The notes: generated from the letters alone by a model not told the origin. Positions 19,624 to 28,405 are shown, numbered from the stretch's first letter. The stretch: 43,099 nt of DNA from Proteobacteria bacterium bin106 (GCA_002238945.1 MPNI01000019.1:1-43099), one strand, 5' to 3'. Made by a program: numbers and translations.

Positions 19624-19711
19624 GGAGAGATGGCCGAGTGGCTTAAGGCGGTGGTCTTGAAAACCATTGTGGGGAAACTCACCGGGGGTTCGAATCCCTC
19701 TCTCTCCGCCA
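19624..19711 (+). tRNA. tRNA-Ser (anticodon TGA)
   Basis: An 88-base class II tRNA: acceptor GGAGAGA with TCTCTCC, anticodon loop CTTGAAA, long variable arm, T-arm GGGGGTTCGAATCCCTC and encoded CCA after discriminator G. A decayed copy lies 1.7 kb downstream. Confidence 0.96.
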
Positions 19712-19780
19712 GTTATTTTATTGTCTCAGTGGATTCACTATCTATCCCCTCCCACCACGATTAGCCTACCAAAAATAACA

Positions 19781-19860
19781 AAAACACCAAGAGAGCTGGA
19801 AAAAAACTGCCAGATCTCTCTAAGTGTCTTCAAGATATCATCAGCAATCAAACAGACTCT
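19781..19860 (+). pseudogene. 5' fragment of the NTF2-like gene (copy 1)
   Basis: The bases AAGAGAGCTGG and AGATCTCTCTAAGTGT match the start of the intact gene at 21506. The start codon region is deleted, and the matching frame runs into a stop after a few codons. The fragment ends where duplicated copy 2 begins, as expected for the junction of a tandem duplication. Confidence 0.65.
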
Positions 19861-20053
19861 TAAAATTTAGGGGTTACATTAAACGTAACCCTTAATGATC
19901 CGAAGAGAGATCCGTTCATTTGTGATGATGATGATTAGGTTACGTCATTACCATAACAGCCAGTGATGTTTGGATGTGCCTTCTTAAACACTGACGCACT
20001 AACATATCAAAACAGTCACACAGTCCATTACATAATTAGAAGCGAGACGTATT

Positions 20054-21016
20054 ATGCTTATGAAGAGATTATCACTCATGATGGCCGTAACTCTAGGCAT
20101 TACAATAGTTCTCTGTGGTATATCTTTTGCTGTAGTCTACCTATTGTTTCCCGGTCCCGATCAAGAATTCACTCGAATTTTTGTTAATTACTACCTTTTA
20201 ATACAATTTATAGTCTCTGTGATTGCAGGTTTTTTAGGTGCTTTCATATCCCTCCTTTGTTCAAGATGGTTTATGAAACGTATTTATAGAATCAAAGTCA
20301 TTGATCACAACACCTCTAAGCCAAAAGAGAGATACCTACTACAAAAAATATATTCCTATGCAGGCAGGGCTGGTATCAAAAAGATGCCACAAGTGGGTAT
20401 CTATGCAAGCCAAATTCCCAATGCTTTTGCAACAGGCCGATCAAAAAACAGTTCTCTTGTGGCTGTCTCTTCAGCTTTGATGCAACAACTCAATCGAGAA
20501 GAAGTTGATGGAGTTTTAGCACATGAAGTCGCTCATATTGCCAATGGCGATATGATCACCATGACCTTATTACAAGGTATCGTCAATAGTTTTGCTCTCT
20601 TCTTTAGCAAAATCATTACCGCATTCATCATCACTATGCTCTCAAGAGGCAGCAAAGGCGCTAAAAATTATGGTCTTCTGAGCTTTGTCCTTGAAATAAT
20701 CATATACATATTACTGTGCGTTGTCGGCATGCTTATCACTAACTGGTATTCGCGCAAGAGAGAATACCGAGCCGATCATGGTGGAGCTCAGTTAGCTGGT
20801 AAAAAATCCATGGTTGCAGCATTGAAAAAACTGCAACACTTAGAGATCCTCGCCTATAAAGGTGGCATGAGAGGTATGCGAACCTCCGGTGATACAGCAA
20901 CAGCCGTGCTAAAAATATCCGGTGGTCATAAGAAGCCATCTCTTTTGGCACGCATCTTCTCAACGCATCCTCCTCTTACAGATCGTATTGCTAGACTCTC
21001 ACAAAACTTTATGTAA
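20054..21016 (+). CDS. htpX: HtpX-like membrane zinc protease, copy 2
   Basis: Paralogue of the 18178 gene, with HEVAH at residues 156-160 and REYRADHGG as the third-ligand region. The 320-residue frame is fully open and the active site is intact. The N-terminal 60 residues and the loop around residues 190-205 (SRGSKGAKN) differ most from copy 1, so the two may have different substrates. The same leader sequence, including CACACAGTCCATTACA, precedes both, which suggests similar expression. Confidence 0.92.
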   Translation: MLMKRLSLMMAVTLGITIVLCGISFAVVYLLFPGPDQEFTRIFVNYYLLIQFIVSVIAGFLGAFISLLCSRWFMKRIYRIKVIDHNTSKPKERYLLQKIYSYAGRAGIKKMPQVGIYASQIPNAFATGRSKNSSLVAVSSALMQQLNREEVDGVLAHEVAHIANGDMITMTLLQGIVNSFALFFSKIITAFIITMLSRGSKGAKNYGLLSFVLEIIIYILLCVVGMLITNWYSRKREYRADHGGAQLAGKKSMVAALKKLQHLEILAYKGGMRGMRTSGDTATAVLKISGGHKKPSLLARIFSTHPPLTDRIARLSQNFM

Positions 21017-21128
21017 CACTGATTTTGGGCTAAGCTGAGGTTAGCCAAGGTTGAGGTTAGCCAAGAAAAACAGTGAGAATCTCACATTCAACCCACAAAG
21101 ATCACATGTATTTTTTACAGAGGTTAAG

Positions 21129-21193
21129 ATGGCAAAAAAAGAATCCGTTTAATCAACGCTGTAAACGAGCAACTAAGAAAGATCCAATGCTAA
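21129..21193 (+). pseudogene. internally deleted OrfA remnant (copy 2)
   Basis: The ATG and the first few codons (ATGGCAAAAAAAG) are joined directly to the end of orfA (AATCCGTTTAATCAACGCTG). About 200 bp are missing compared with 19232-19498, and the new frame ends after seven codons. Confidence 0.75.
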
Positions 21194-21336
21194 CCGCCAT
21201 GAAAATCTACATTAATCGATCTACAAAGCATGAGTGAAAGTGTGAGCAGTGAGCAGTAAACAAGTGAGCAGTAAACAAGAACCAAGAGCAAACACATGCA
21301 AGCATATGAACATATTAAGCTTTAAGTTAAGTTAAA

Positions 21337-21430
21337 AAGAGTTGGCCGAGTGGCTTAAGACAGTATGATGTTACCCACAAACCATTGTGGAAAAACTCAC
21401 CGCAGGTCAGAATCTCTATCTTTCCACCCA
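21337..21430 (+). pseudogene. degenerate tRNA-Ser copy
   Basis: GGCCGAGTGGCTTAAG (D-arm) and AACCATTGTGG are kept. The acceptor stem no longer pairs, the TGA anticodon loop is replaced by unrelated bases with an insertion, and the TTCGAATC T-loop has become GTCAGAATC. It cannot be a working tRNA. Confidence 0.85.
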
Positions 21431-21505
21431 GTTATGTTATTGTCTGAGTTTATTCATTATCTATCCACTTCCACGGTTAGCCTTCCAAAAACAACACACA
21501 TTACA

Positions 21506-22009
21506 ATGTTTATGATTCATCAACAAGATGTTAAAAAACATCAAGAGAGCTGGACGAACATGCTGCTAGATCTCTCTAAGTGTTGTCAAGACATCACCAA
21601 CAACCAAGCACACCGCATGTCTTCTGCCTCACTCAAGTTACATGCTCAAAACAAGCTCTCCCAACTTTACCATTCTGATAAGATACTGTTTAAGCCAACT
21701 TTAGCTAAGGCTCCTCACAATATACGCACCACATTCGAAGATCTTGTGAATTATTTCATAGATAACGAAAGTGATGCTGGTTTTGCTTGGAAAGCCTGGA
21801 AAGGCGTTCATTTTACTCAATCATCCCACTATTGCAATGAGCTATATGCTGTATCTATGGGCACCTATAACTTTATACAACAAGACGAATCTATCACCAC
21901 AGCTGAATTTACTTTTGTCTACAACATCGACCCTCACCCTAGCGAAAACCAGCATAACCACTCTCTAAAAATCATTGCTCATCATTCATCACTCCCTTAT
22001 GATAGCTAA
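21506..22009 (+). CDS. SnoaL/NTF2-like domain protein
   Basis: A 167-residue protein with the pattern LFKPTLA, a TFEDLVNYFI helix, DAGFAWKAWKGVHF, AVSMGTYNF, a TAEFTFVYNID strand and the end HHSSLPY. I know this pattern from a small NTF2-like/SnoaL-like family often misnamed in databases; no enzymatic role is established for it. The frame is open further upstream, but that part overlaps the tRNA remnant, so the ATG at 21506 (or 21512) is preferred. Its 5' end is duplicated at 19781. It precedes purM by 65 bp and may be co-transcribed with it. Confidence 0.6.
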   Translation: MFMIHQQDVKKHQESWTNMLLDLSKCCQDITNNQAHRMSSASLKLHAQNKLSQLYHSDKILFKPTLAKAPHNIRTTFEDLVNYFIDNESDAGFAWKAWKGVHFTQSSHYCNELYAVSMGTYNFIQQDESITTAEFTFVYNIDPHPSENQHNHSLKIIAHHSSLPYDS

Positions 22010-22074
22010 GCATGAGAGTATGCATAAAAAAATCGCTTTATGTCTTTTCATCATTATTCTTTAGTTGATTTACC

Positions 22075-23175
22075 ATGATAGACAAACCTTCTTACAATGA
22101 GTCTCAGCACGAAGCCAACGATTATAAAGCTGTGGGAGTGGATGACAAAAAAGCATCCATATTGGTGGATTGGTTAGAAAAAGAGAATCATCAAAAAAAG
22201 ACAACAAATAGCCCACTACCCTCTCTTCCTTCCTTAGGCAAACCTCTTTCAGGATTAGGTGGTTTTGCTGCTATTTATGAACCACATTTTCATCAATTTC
22301 AAAAACCTCTCCTTGTGACCACAACCGATGGGGTAGGTACCAAAATCCTGCTTGCCCTAGAGCACGACCAACTCGATGGCATAGGTCAGGATTTAGTGGC
22401 TATGTGTGCCAATGATTTATTTACCATTGGTGCAAGAGCTTTAGGTTTTCTGGACTACTATGCAACAGGTTCGCTTTCTCAAACACAATTCAAACGTATT
22501 CTCTCAGGAATTCAAACAGCCTTACAAGCCATTGAGTGCTCCCTTATGGGAGGTGAAACCGCCCAATTGCCTGGATTGTATAAAAATAATCACTTTGATT
22601 TAGCAGGCTTTATGTTTGGTATGGTAGATAAGGACCACATCCTTGGATCTAGCCGTCTTAAAGATGACGATATCCTCTACTGTTTGCCTTCTTCAGGCTT
22701 TCATTCCAACGGCTTTTCGCTGATTCGCTCATGGTTAGACAAAGCTGCTACTCCTCCATCTCCTCAAACCATTAAAGATCTGTTACGTCCCACTCACCTC
22801 TACCCTGAGATTCCATACTTAGTCTCTCAAATAGGTGTTGAGGCCTTACATGGCTGTGCTCATATCACCGGAGGAGGTATCACAGCTAACCTCAAACGGA
22901 TCTTACCACCTTCATCACAAGCTCATGTAAACTACTCACAACTTCCACTCAACAGTTCTATGAAAACGTTTATCGAAGAATATGGTTGTAGTCCTTGGCA
23001 GGATTTTCGCGATATCTTCAACCTAGGCTGTGGCATGATTTTAGCCGTGGCTAAAGATCAACGAACCTCTTTTGAACAGGCTCTCAAAGATCTCACTCAA
23101 CCCATTGTGGAAATAGGCCATGTGTCTATGCATTCTTCCTATCAAAACACACCGGAAATCCTTTATCATGACTGA
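22075..23175 (+). CDS. purM: phosphoribosylformylglycinamidine cyclo-ligase (AIR synthetase)
   Basis: PurM closes the imidazole ring of 5-aminoimidazole ribonucleotide in purine synthesis, using ATP. Visible motifs are DYKAVGVD, GGFAAIYEP, TTDGVGTKILLA, GQDLVAMCANDL, MGGETAQLPG, SSGFHSNGFSLIR and HITGGGITANL. Its 366 residues are slightly above the usual 345. The ribosome-binding site before the ATG is weak. Its last eight bases overlap the start of pyrB (ATGACTGA), which points to translational coupling. Confidence 0.96.
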   Translation: MIDKPSYNESQHEANDYKAVGVDDKKASILVDWLEKENHQKKTTNSPLPSLPSLGKPLSGLGGFAAIYEPHFHQFQKPLLVTTTDGVGTKILLALEHDQLDGIGQDLVAMCANDLFTIGARALGFLDYYATGSLSQTQFKRILSGIQTALQAIECSLMGGETAQLPGLYKNNHFDLAGFMFGMVDKDHILGSSRLKDDDILYCLPSSGFHSNGFSLIRSWLDKAATPPSPQTIKDLLRPTHLYPEIPYLVSQIGVEALHGCAHITGGGITANLKRILPPSSQAHVNYSQLPLNSSMKTFIEEYGCSPWQDFRDIFNLGCGMILAVAKDQRTSFEQALKDLTQPIVEIGHVSMHSSYQNTPEILYHD

Positions 23176-24193
23176 TCATCCTTCGTATAAAAAGCATGTT
23201 CTTCATGCTGACCAATTTTCGCGCCAGGATATGGAATCTCTGTTTACACTTTCTGATCAAGTACGCGATCTAGCTAAGCAGAGAAAACATGTGAATTTTC
23301 TACAAAATCTGCTATCTCACAAAAGAGCCATGCTCTATTTTGTTCAGCCATCCACAAGAACGTTTTTATCTTTTCAATCAGCATGTCAGTATCTAGGGAT
23401 GAACTGTTCAGAAATTCGCAATCCTTCCACATCCTCAGAGGCCAAAGGTGAAGCTATAGAAGATGCTATACGTACATTTTCAAGCTATGTAGACATGATC
23501 ATTATGCGTTCCCCTGTAGCAAAGTTATGTGAAAAAATTGCCAAACTTCTTGATACCACACCACGATCTGTTCCTATTATCAATGCCGGTTCAGGGCCTG
23601 ATCAACACCCCACTCAATCTCTTCTCGATCTATACACTCTGCATCGTGGCTTTAAAGACAGGGGAGGCATTGAAAATAAAACCATATGCCTTGTTGGTGA
23701 TCTCAAGCGTAGTCGTACAGTAAGATCATTAAGCAAGCTCCTCACTCATTATCCCAAAGTACATCTGATCTTTTCTTCTCCTCAAGCGTTTGCCCTCAAA
23801 GAAGATATCAGATCAGAAATATCCCAAGCATCTTCTATTACTTTTGCAGAAACAGAACATTTTCTAGAAGCTATTGAGCAAGCAGATGCTATTTATATGA
23901 CACGTATACAAGATGAATGGCAACTCGATAGCCAAGACTCTCCGCCATCTCTAGATGTTACAAGTCGCTATCATCTCAAATACGAACACCTCAAATCTCT
24001 CATGGCTCATACCATCATCATGCATCCATTTCCTCGACGTCATGAAATTGATCCAAAGATAGATAATGATCCAAGAGCTCATTATTGGAAGCAAGAAAGA
24101 AATGGGATGTGGGTACGTCTTGCCCTTATTGCCCAAGTCATGAATGTAAGTAATGCCATCCATTCACGGTGGATGGAAAAAGATCATATATAA
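23168..24193 (+). CDS. pyrB: aspartate carbamoyltransferase, catalytic chain
   Basis: PyrB joins carbamoyl phosphate and aspartate, the first committed step of pyrimidine synthesis. PSTRT (phosphate-binding loop), HPTQSLLDLYTL and HPFPRRHEID are present. The residue after STRT is Phe where many family members have Arg (STRTR); the flanking SEIRNPSTSSEAKGE segment suggests a recognised variant subgroup. The ATG at 23168 overlaps the purM stop; the frame is open further upstream only because it runs inside purM. The length is 341 residues. No regulatory chain gene (pyrI) is in the window. Confidence 0.94.
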   Translation: MTDHPSYKKHVLHADQFSRQDMESLFTLSDQVRDLAKQRKHVNFLQNLLSHKRAMLYFVQPSTRTFLSFQSACQYLGMNCSEIRNPSTSSEAKGEAIEDAIRTFSSYVDMIIMRSPVAKLCEKIAKLLDTTPRSVPIINAGSGPDQHPTQSLLDLYTLHRGFKDRGGIENKTICLVGDLKRSRTVRSLSKLLTHYPKVHLIFSSPQAFALKEDIRSEISQASSITFAETEHFLEAIEQADAIYMTRIQDEWQLDSQDSPPSLDVTSRYHLKYEHLKSLMAHTIIMHPFPRRHEIDPKIDNDPRAHYWKQERNGMWVRLALIAQVMNVSNAIHSRWMEKDHI

Positions 24194-24234
24194 TAGAAAT
24201 GTCTCTTCTCTTTTGTATTGTTATATGTATCCGG

Positions 24235-24273
24235 CTTATGTATCAAGCTTATGTATCAAGCTTATGTATCAAG
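24235..24273. repeat. 13-bp tandem repeat, 3 copies
   Basis: Three exact copies of CTTATGTATCAAG lie about 40 bp after the pyrB stop codon. Confidence 0.9.
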
Positions 24274-24289
24274 CTATGAATTATTTTTA

Positions 24290-24326
24290 TATTTTGGTGG
24301 TCTTTATTTCTATATCCACCAAAATA
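24290..24326 (+). terminator. possible hairpin after pyrB
   Basis: TATTTTGGTGG and CCACCAAAATA form a perfect 11-bp stem around a 15-base loop, about 100 bp after pyrB. No T-run follows on the plus strand, so termination there is only a possibility. Confidence 0.4.
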
Positions 24327-24767
24327 CATCTATCTCAATGACATTTCGTCGCTCGTCCTAAATTTCCCACTACATTCTTCAAAAAGTATGGTATACTGTG
24401 AAAATGATTCATAGTAAGCCATGAAAGTTTTCGTTTTAGATACTTAAACCAATTATACCATTGAGATTCTTAAGCAAGAAACCAAACAGATAAAAACGCG
24501 TAATAAGATAACAATAAACATCGAAACAAGAGCAAGTTCACAAAAAACAACACATATGAAACACGCATAAAGAAAGCGGAATAAAAAGGACTTATATCTA
24601 AACTTATAGCAATATCTTATAAAGAATATGAGGAATGTAAAGAATATAAAGCTAAACAAATAGCAAACTTATTACCCAAGACAACACCATGGGTCAAGTC
24701 ACAACCATAACTTGCTAATACACATTTTGCTAAATTGAACATGCTAATTACACAAGGAAATGGCGCG

Positions 24768-26099
24768 ATGAACAAACGTAAAACCAGAGGTAAGACAAAC
24801 AAACATACATCAAAAAATACTCTTAACCTCCAAGATAACACGGCTACAACAGTTAGTCATAATGGTAAAAACACCAAAAGCAGTGAAATCAAGACAAGCA
24901 CTGCTAACACAGATCCCAAAAAGCTTTCTCTTCAAAAGCTCAAAAAACTCTTTGACTATTTCAGCTCTTTTCCAGATCATCGCAGCCAGCAAGGCAAGCG
25001 TTATCCCATGCCTTTTATACTCACCTTGGTTACTACAGCTTACATCTCAGGTCACAAAGGAACTAAGAGAATTGCAAAATTTGGCTTAACACTTTCTCAA
25101 AAAGAGCTTTCTATTATGGGAGCTCATTTTTGCAAAAAAACTCACCAATATCGCCCTCCAGCAGTGGGAACACTGCATAATCTCCTTTTAGAGATGGATC
25201 TCAGCCAGCTAGATCAACATATTGCTACATTCGATAAGAAACCACATTCAGAAACACGTTCAGCACCATTAATACCTCAAAAAATCACTGGTGCCACAGC
25301 TAAGAATCCAAACAGCGTAACTAAAACAAACCCAGCACATCAAGTTGCAGCACTGCAGCACAATACTTTTCTTGTTCTTGATCAAAAAAGACTTCCTGAC
25401 AAAAGAAGTGAAATATCCTATTCCAGGAATCTGATTAACAAACTTCATACACGTAACAAAGTTATCACCGTGGATTCTTCGTACTCTCAAAATGTCACAG
25501 CTAAGCTGATTAGGGACAAAAAAGCTGATTATATCTTTGTTGATATCAATAGCTCAAAGAAGGTATTATTTGAAAAAATGAGTAAATTAGATGATAAAGA
25601 TGCTATTGGTGAATACAAGAGTTATGAAAAAAGGCTTGGTTATATTATCAAACAAAAGTATCAAGTGTTTGATCTCAACACAAAAAAATATCAAAAATTA
25701 ACCAACTTTTATGACTGTGAACAATGCATCAAAGTCACATTTGAACAAACCAACACCACCACAAGAAAAAAGAGTATAGGAAGATCCTACGCCATTACCT
25801 CACTCACAAAAGAAAAAGCCTCTATTGAAAAGCTGGTAAGCTATATTCGGGATCATCAACATATAGAAAACTCCATAGAATACTTAAGCCAGCATGTCCA
25901 ACCAAAAGACACGAAAAAATCTTCTGCTAAAGAGATTCCATCCATTATGTCTCAATTCAATAATTTAGCTATTGCTATTATCTCTGTAAAATCCCCCTTA
26001 CCCAAAGCAAGCAACAACCCTCAAAAGGAACGATCTTTCTTTATACAAAAAGGAAAAGTTATTGATAATCGCGCAGATGCTGCTCTTTTGTCATTTTAA
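24768..26099 (+). mobile_element. ISAs1-type transposase
   Basis: The 443-residue product has the N-terminal ISAs1/H-repeat pattern FSSFPDHRSQQGKRYPMPFILTLV...GTKRIAKFG. The likely DDE residues are D156 (IATFDKK), D236 (VITVDSS) and E367 (HQHIENSI). It is longer than the usual 370-380 because of a polar N-terminal extension of about 50 residues rich in Lys, Thr and Asn, and an insertion after the first Asp. ATG 24768 has AAGGA nine bases upstream and is preferred to ATG 24735. The usual GK after the first Asp is KK, so activity is uncertain. Its TAA is directly followed by the last codon of a decayed orfA on the other strand. Confidence 0.75.
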
Positions 26100-26405
26100 T
26101 CATTTGATACCTCCGAAATGGCTTTGCGATAAAATCGCTGCAGTTTTTTTTAGCTTAGAAACCACATTGTTGACTATGCTTACTTCTTTCTTAAGAACAC
26201 TATTTTCTTTAAGACATTCAGCGTAGCTGGGACTATCTCCATTGGTAAAGGGGCTTTACTGTCAAGGTATATATGTCTCCAGCTATATTATACAGGATGC
26301 AGAAACCCCCAGTTTCTTTGCAGCGCTTTTTTTGACCCCATGCTCCTTACTTAAGTTGACAACATCATGCTTAAACTCTTCATTGTAACCATACCTACTT
26401 GTCAT
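26100..26405 (-). pseudogene. decayed IS3-type orfA (copy A)
   Basis: Read from the ATG at 26405, it begins MTSRYGYNEEFKHDVVNLSK and continues EHGVKKSAAKKLGVSASC. It then hits a stop caused by one extra base (ATAATATAG). After a second frame change the coiled-coil end is recognisable (SYAECLKENSVLKKE, then VVSKLKK), ending in a TGA at 26100-26102. It is related to the orfA at 19232 and to copy B at 28263. Confidence 0.8.
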
Positions 26406-26455
26406 ATCGATCTCCATGATAAACAAACACTATCTTAGCCGATTTTATCTTATAC

Positions 26456-27626
26456 CTACTCCATAATTTGTGGGTATTCATCAAGATCAAGATCAAGAGC
26501 TTCAAAAAGCCTTGAAACAAAAGATTTCATCCACTTTGCTAATTCTCTATCTTTTTCCTCTTTGATGTAAAAACTATATATAGAATTAACAGCACGATCC
26601 AGGATATTACGACTAATAGTAGAAGTATACTTACGTACATTTTTATCCGAAAACTCATCAAAATCACTATAATATCCACCCATAACACTGAAAGCTTTAG
26701 TTTCAATAGGTGTGAACACTAAACTTCTATAATGGGAGTGATGATTAACTTTTAGATAGTGCTTATGTCGTCCTCCACGCGTCAATATATACCGAGGCTT
26801 TTGACTCTTCACATGCAATCTAAACTCTAAGTGTACTTTATGATCTTCCTGAATTCCATGATAGTGCTTACGAAGTGCAGATCCTAAAGGACCACCATTT
26901 ATAAAAGACCGAGAAAAAAAGAGAAAATTACTCCTATCCGCATTATCACTCCACCATTTATTTTTTGAATATTCAAAAGCTGTACCTATATGAATACCCA
27001 TCCAACCATCCTTAGAAACAGTATCTCTTGCAATAACGTGGCCAGTTTTATCTTTAGTAATAACAGCTATATTTATATATTCATAATGGTTTTTACATCT
27101 TGAACGATCATCAAAACCACGGGAAATAAAAAGAGCACCTTTTCCTTTATTGTAATGCTTAAAATAGACAGAAGATCCTTTTCTATGATGATTATACATA
27201 ATACAAGGATTTTGTTTTGGACCTCTATATACTTTCTTGTTAATTTTTTTTACACCTGCCGCTGCAAGTCCTAAAACAGGTAGAAGCCAAGAAGCAAAAG
27301 AATACTTGGGGGAGGACAAAGCAGCTTCATCAACTTCGACTTCACCAAGATCATTATTTCCATGCATGTGATCGAAAATATTATCATTCAATTCTGGAAC
27401 TGAAACCTCTTGTGAATCTAGGTTTTCTTGAGAAACATTAAGAGATGAGTTTTCCCTATTTTGCGGTGTATTAGCCTCATTACAACCAAAAAAAATTAGA
27501 GAAGAGAATACCGAAAAAGTAACAAAAAAGAAAATTTTATAGACTAAATGCCCTGGAATGCCCTGGAATGCCCTGGAATGCCCTGGAATTAATTATTCTT
27601 TTTTTTAAAGATGCTTTATTATCCAT
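26456..27626 (-). CDS. lipoprotein gene with repeat-controlled frame (now off)
   Basis: From the ATG at 27626 (GAGGAG five bases upstream) translation begins MDNKASLKKRIINS, enters four copies of a 10-bp repeat and stops at 27537-27539 after 29 codons. In the next frame, right after the repeat, a lipoprotein signal core follows (VYKIFFFVTFSVFSSLIFFGC), then an Asn/Ser-rich linker and one open frame to 26456. With three units (or none) the frames join into a lipoprotein of 386 (376) residues. The mature part has one hydrophobic segment (FASWLLPVLGLAAAG) and a basic, His- and aromatic-rich domain that I do not recognise. An internal TTG at 27391 could start a 311-residue form without the signal, but nothing resembling a ribosome-binding site supports it. 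Confidence 0.65.
27547..27589. repeat. 10-bp tandem repeat, 4 copies, inside a coding start
   Basis: Four exact copies of AATGCCCTGG (CCAGGGCATT on the coding strand) plus three further bases. The unit is not a multiple of three, so each gain or loss changes the reading frame of the gene at 26456-27626. Confidence 0.97.
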
Positions 27627-27631
27627 ATCAA

Positions 27632-27637
27632 CTCCTC
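27632..27637 (-). promoter_or_regulatory. ribosome-binding site GAGGAG of the repeat-switched gene
   Basis: GAGGAG on the minus strand, five bases before the ATG at 27626. It is one of the best ribosome-binding sites in the window, which supports that ATG as the real start although its frame is now broken. Confidence 0.75.
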
Positions 27638-28053
27638 ATTTCTAGTAAAGATATGTAACTTTATTAACTAATATAGCACGTTATATATATTTTCTATACT
27701 TATTTTTTTATTAAAAATATATATTATAAATAATTACGGCTATTTTATTTATATTTCTTAGAAAGCATCTTGATTAAATAATAAAAATTCATCACTGAAC
27801 TATCTATTACTATATCTTAACACATCACAGCCATCAAGTTAATTACGTTAACACTGACTTTTAACTAAGTACACTAAAATAAACAACCTCGACAGCACAT
27901 TAGCTTATCGGTTAAGTACATCAAATCTTAAAACATTATTATTCTACCTGAAAGCAAAGCCATTTTTAAAAGGATCATTGAGATATCATTTGCGCTTCAA
28001 TATCAAGGTATTCGCTTTCACCTTACATCTCCACCTGGAATGTGATTGTCTAA

Positions 28054-28260
28054 CCAACACATACAGTTTTTACACATATCATTACAATCCGTTATGGCTG
28101 TACTTCTTGTCACTGTGGTAGCTGTGCGGAAAAAGTCGAATCAGGCGGGCTTTCTGTGATAGAAGCTGATAAAAAGCAGCCTTTAGAGAAAATGAGAACT
28201 TATAATAGCAAAGAGATGCATTTTGGTAGTATGGACTTACCCATAAAATACCCTTCTTAA
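28054..28260 (+). pseudogene. Cys-rich gene remnant (C-terminal part)
   Basis: An open stretch of 68 codons without a start reads protein-like near its end: YGCTSCHCGSCAEKVES, then a charged tail ending PIKYPS and a TAA. The four closely spaced Cys and one His look like a metal-binding knuckle. It abuts the decayed orfA copy B, so the 5' part was probably lost in the same rearrangement. I do not recognise the family. Confidence 0.4.
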
Positions 28261-28262
28261 AA

Positions 28263-28405
28263 TGTCAAGGTATATATATCTCCAGCTATATTATACAGGA
28301 TGCAGAAACCCCCAGTTTCTTTGCAGCACTTTTGACTCCATGCTCCTCGCTTAAGTTGACAGCATCACGCTTAAACTCTTCGTTGTAAGAATCTCTTCTC
28401 TTCAT
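28263..28405 (-). pseudogene. decayed IS3-type orfA (copy B), truncated
   Basis: From the ATG at 28405 it begins MKRRDSYNEEFKRDAV and continues to KKLGVSASC with the same extra base and stop as copy A. It breaks off where copy A would continue. Its upstream DNA (GATAAAATCGGCTAAG...GTTTGTTTATCATGGAG) also matches copy A. The two copies form direct repeats of about 200 bp on either side of the repeat-switched lipoprotein gene. Confidence 0.8.

Larger units (their letters stand above)
17985..19865 (+). repeat. segmental tandem duplication, copy 1
   Basis: The leader beginning ATTAAACG, then htpX, an IS3 orfA, tRNA-Ser and the first part of an NTF2-like gene form a unit repeated directly at 19878-21600. 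Shared landmarks include ACAGCCAGTGATGTT, CAAAACAGTCACACAGTCCA, the block CACTGATTTTGGGCTAAGCTGA after htpX, and AGATCTCTCTAAGTGT in the NTF2-like gene. In this copy htpX, orfA and tRNA-Ser are intact, but the NTF2-like gene is cut off. Confidence 0.85.
19878..21600 (+). repeat. segmental tandem duplication, copy 2
   Basis: Second copy of the unit at 17985. htpX is intact, orfA has lost about 200 bp internally, tRNA-Ser is degenerate, and the NTF2-like gene continues intact beyond the duplicated part. The spacing from htpX start to tRNA is about 160 bp shorter than in copy 1, because the orfA deletion is partly offset by a short tandem insertion (TGAGGTTAGCCAAG) after htpX. Confidence 0.85.
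24194..24767. other. gap between pyrB and the transposase
   Basis: Besides the repeat and hairpin listed separately, one stretch ending in a TAA at 24708-24710 reads as about 37 protein-like codons (SYKEYEECKEYKAKQIAN) without a start codon. It may be the relic of a gene broken by the insertion. The expected terminal inverted repeat of the ISAs1 element should lie in the last 100 bp but cannot be assigned by eye. Confidence 0.4.

Noticed and set aside
18178-21016. htpX pair as an assembly artefact
   Set aside because: The two copies differ at many positions, in protein length and in their flanks, so they are real diverged duplicates.
23390-23410. Phe after STRT in PyrB as a disabling mutation
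   Set aside because: Neighbouring residues form a consistent variant pattern (PSTRTFLSF, SSEAKGE), so it is more likely a subgroup feature than a defect.
26365-28400. Programmed frameshift in the orfA copies
   Set aside because: The shared extra base lies in the middle of the helix-turn-helix region, not at an A-rich slippery site before orfB, and copy A has a second frame change; decay explains it better.
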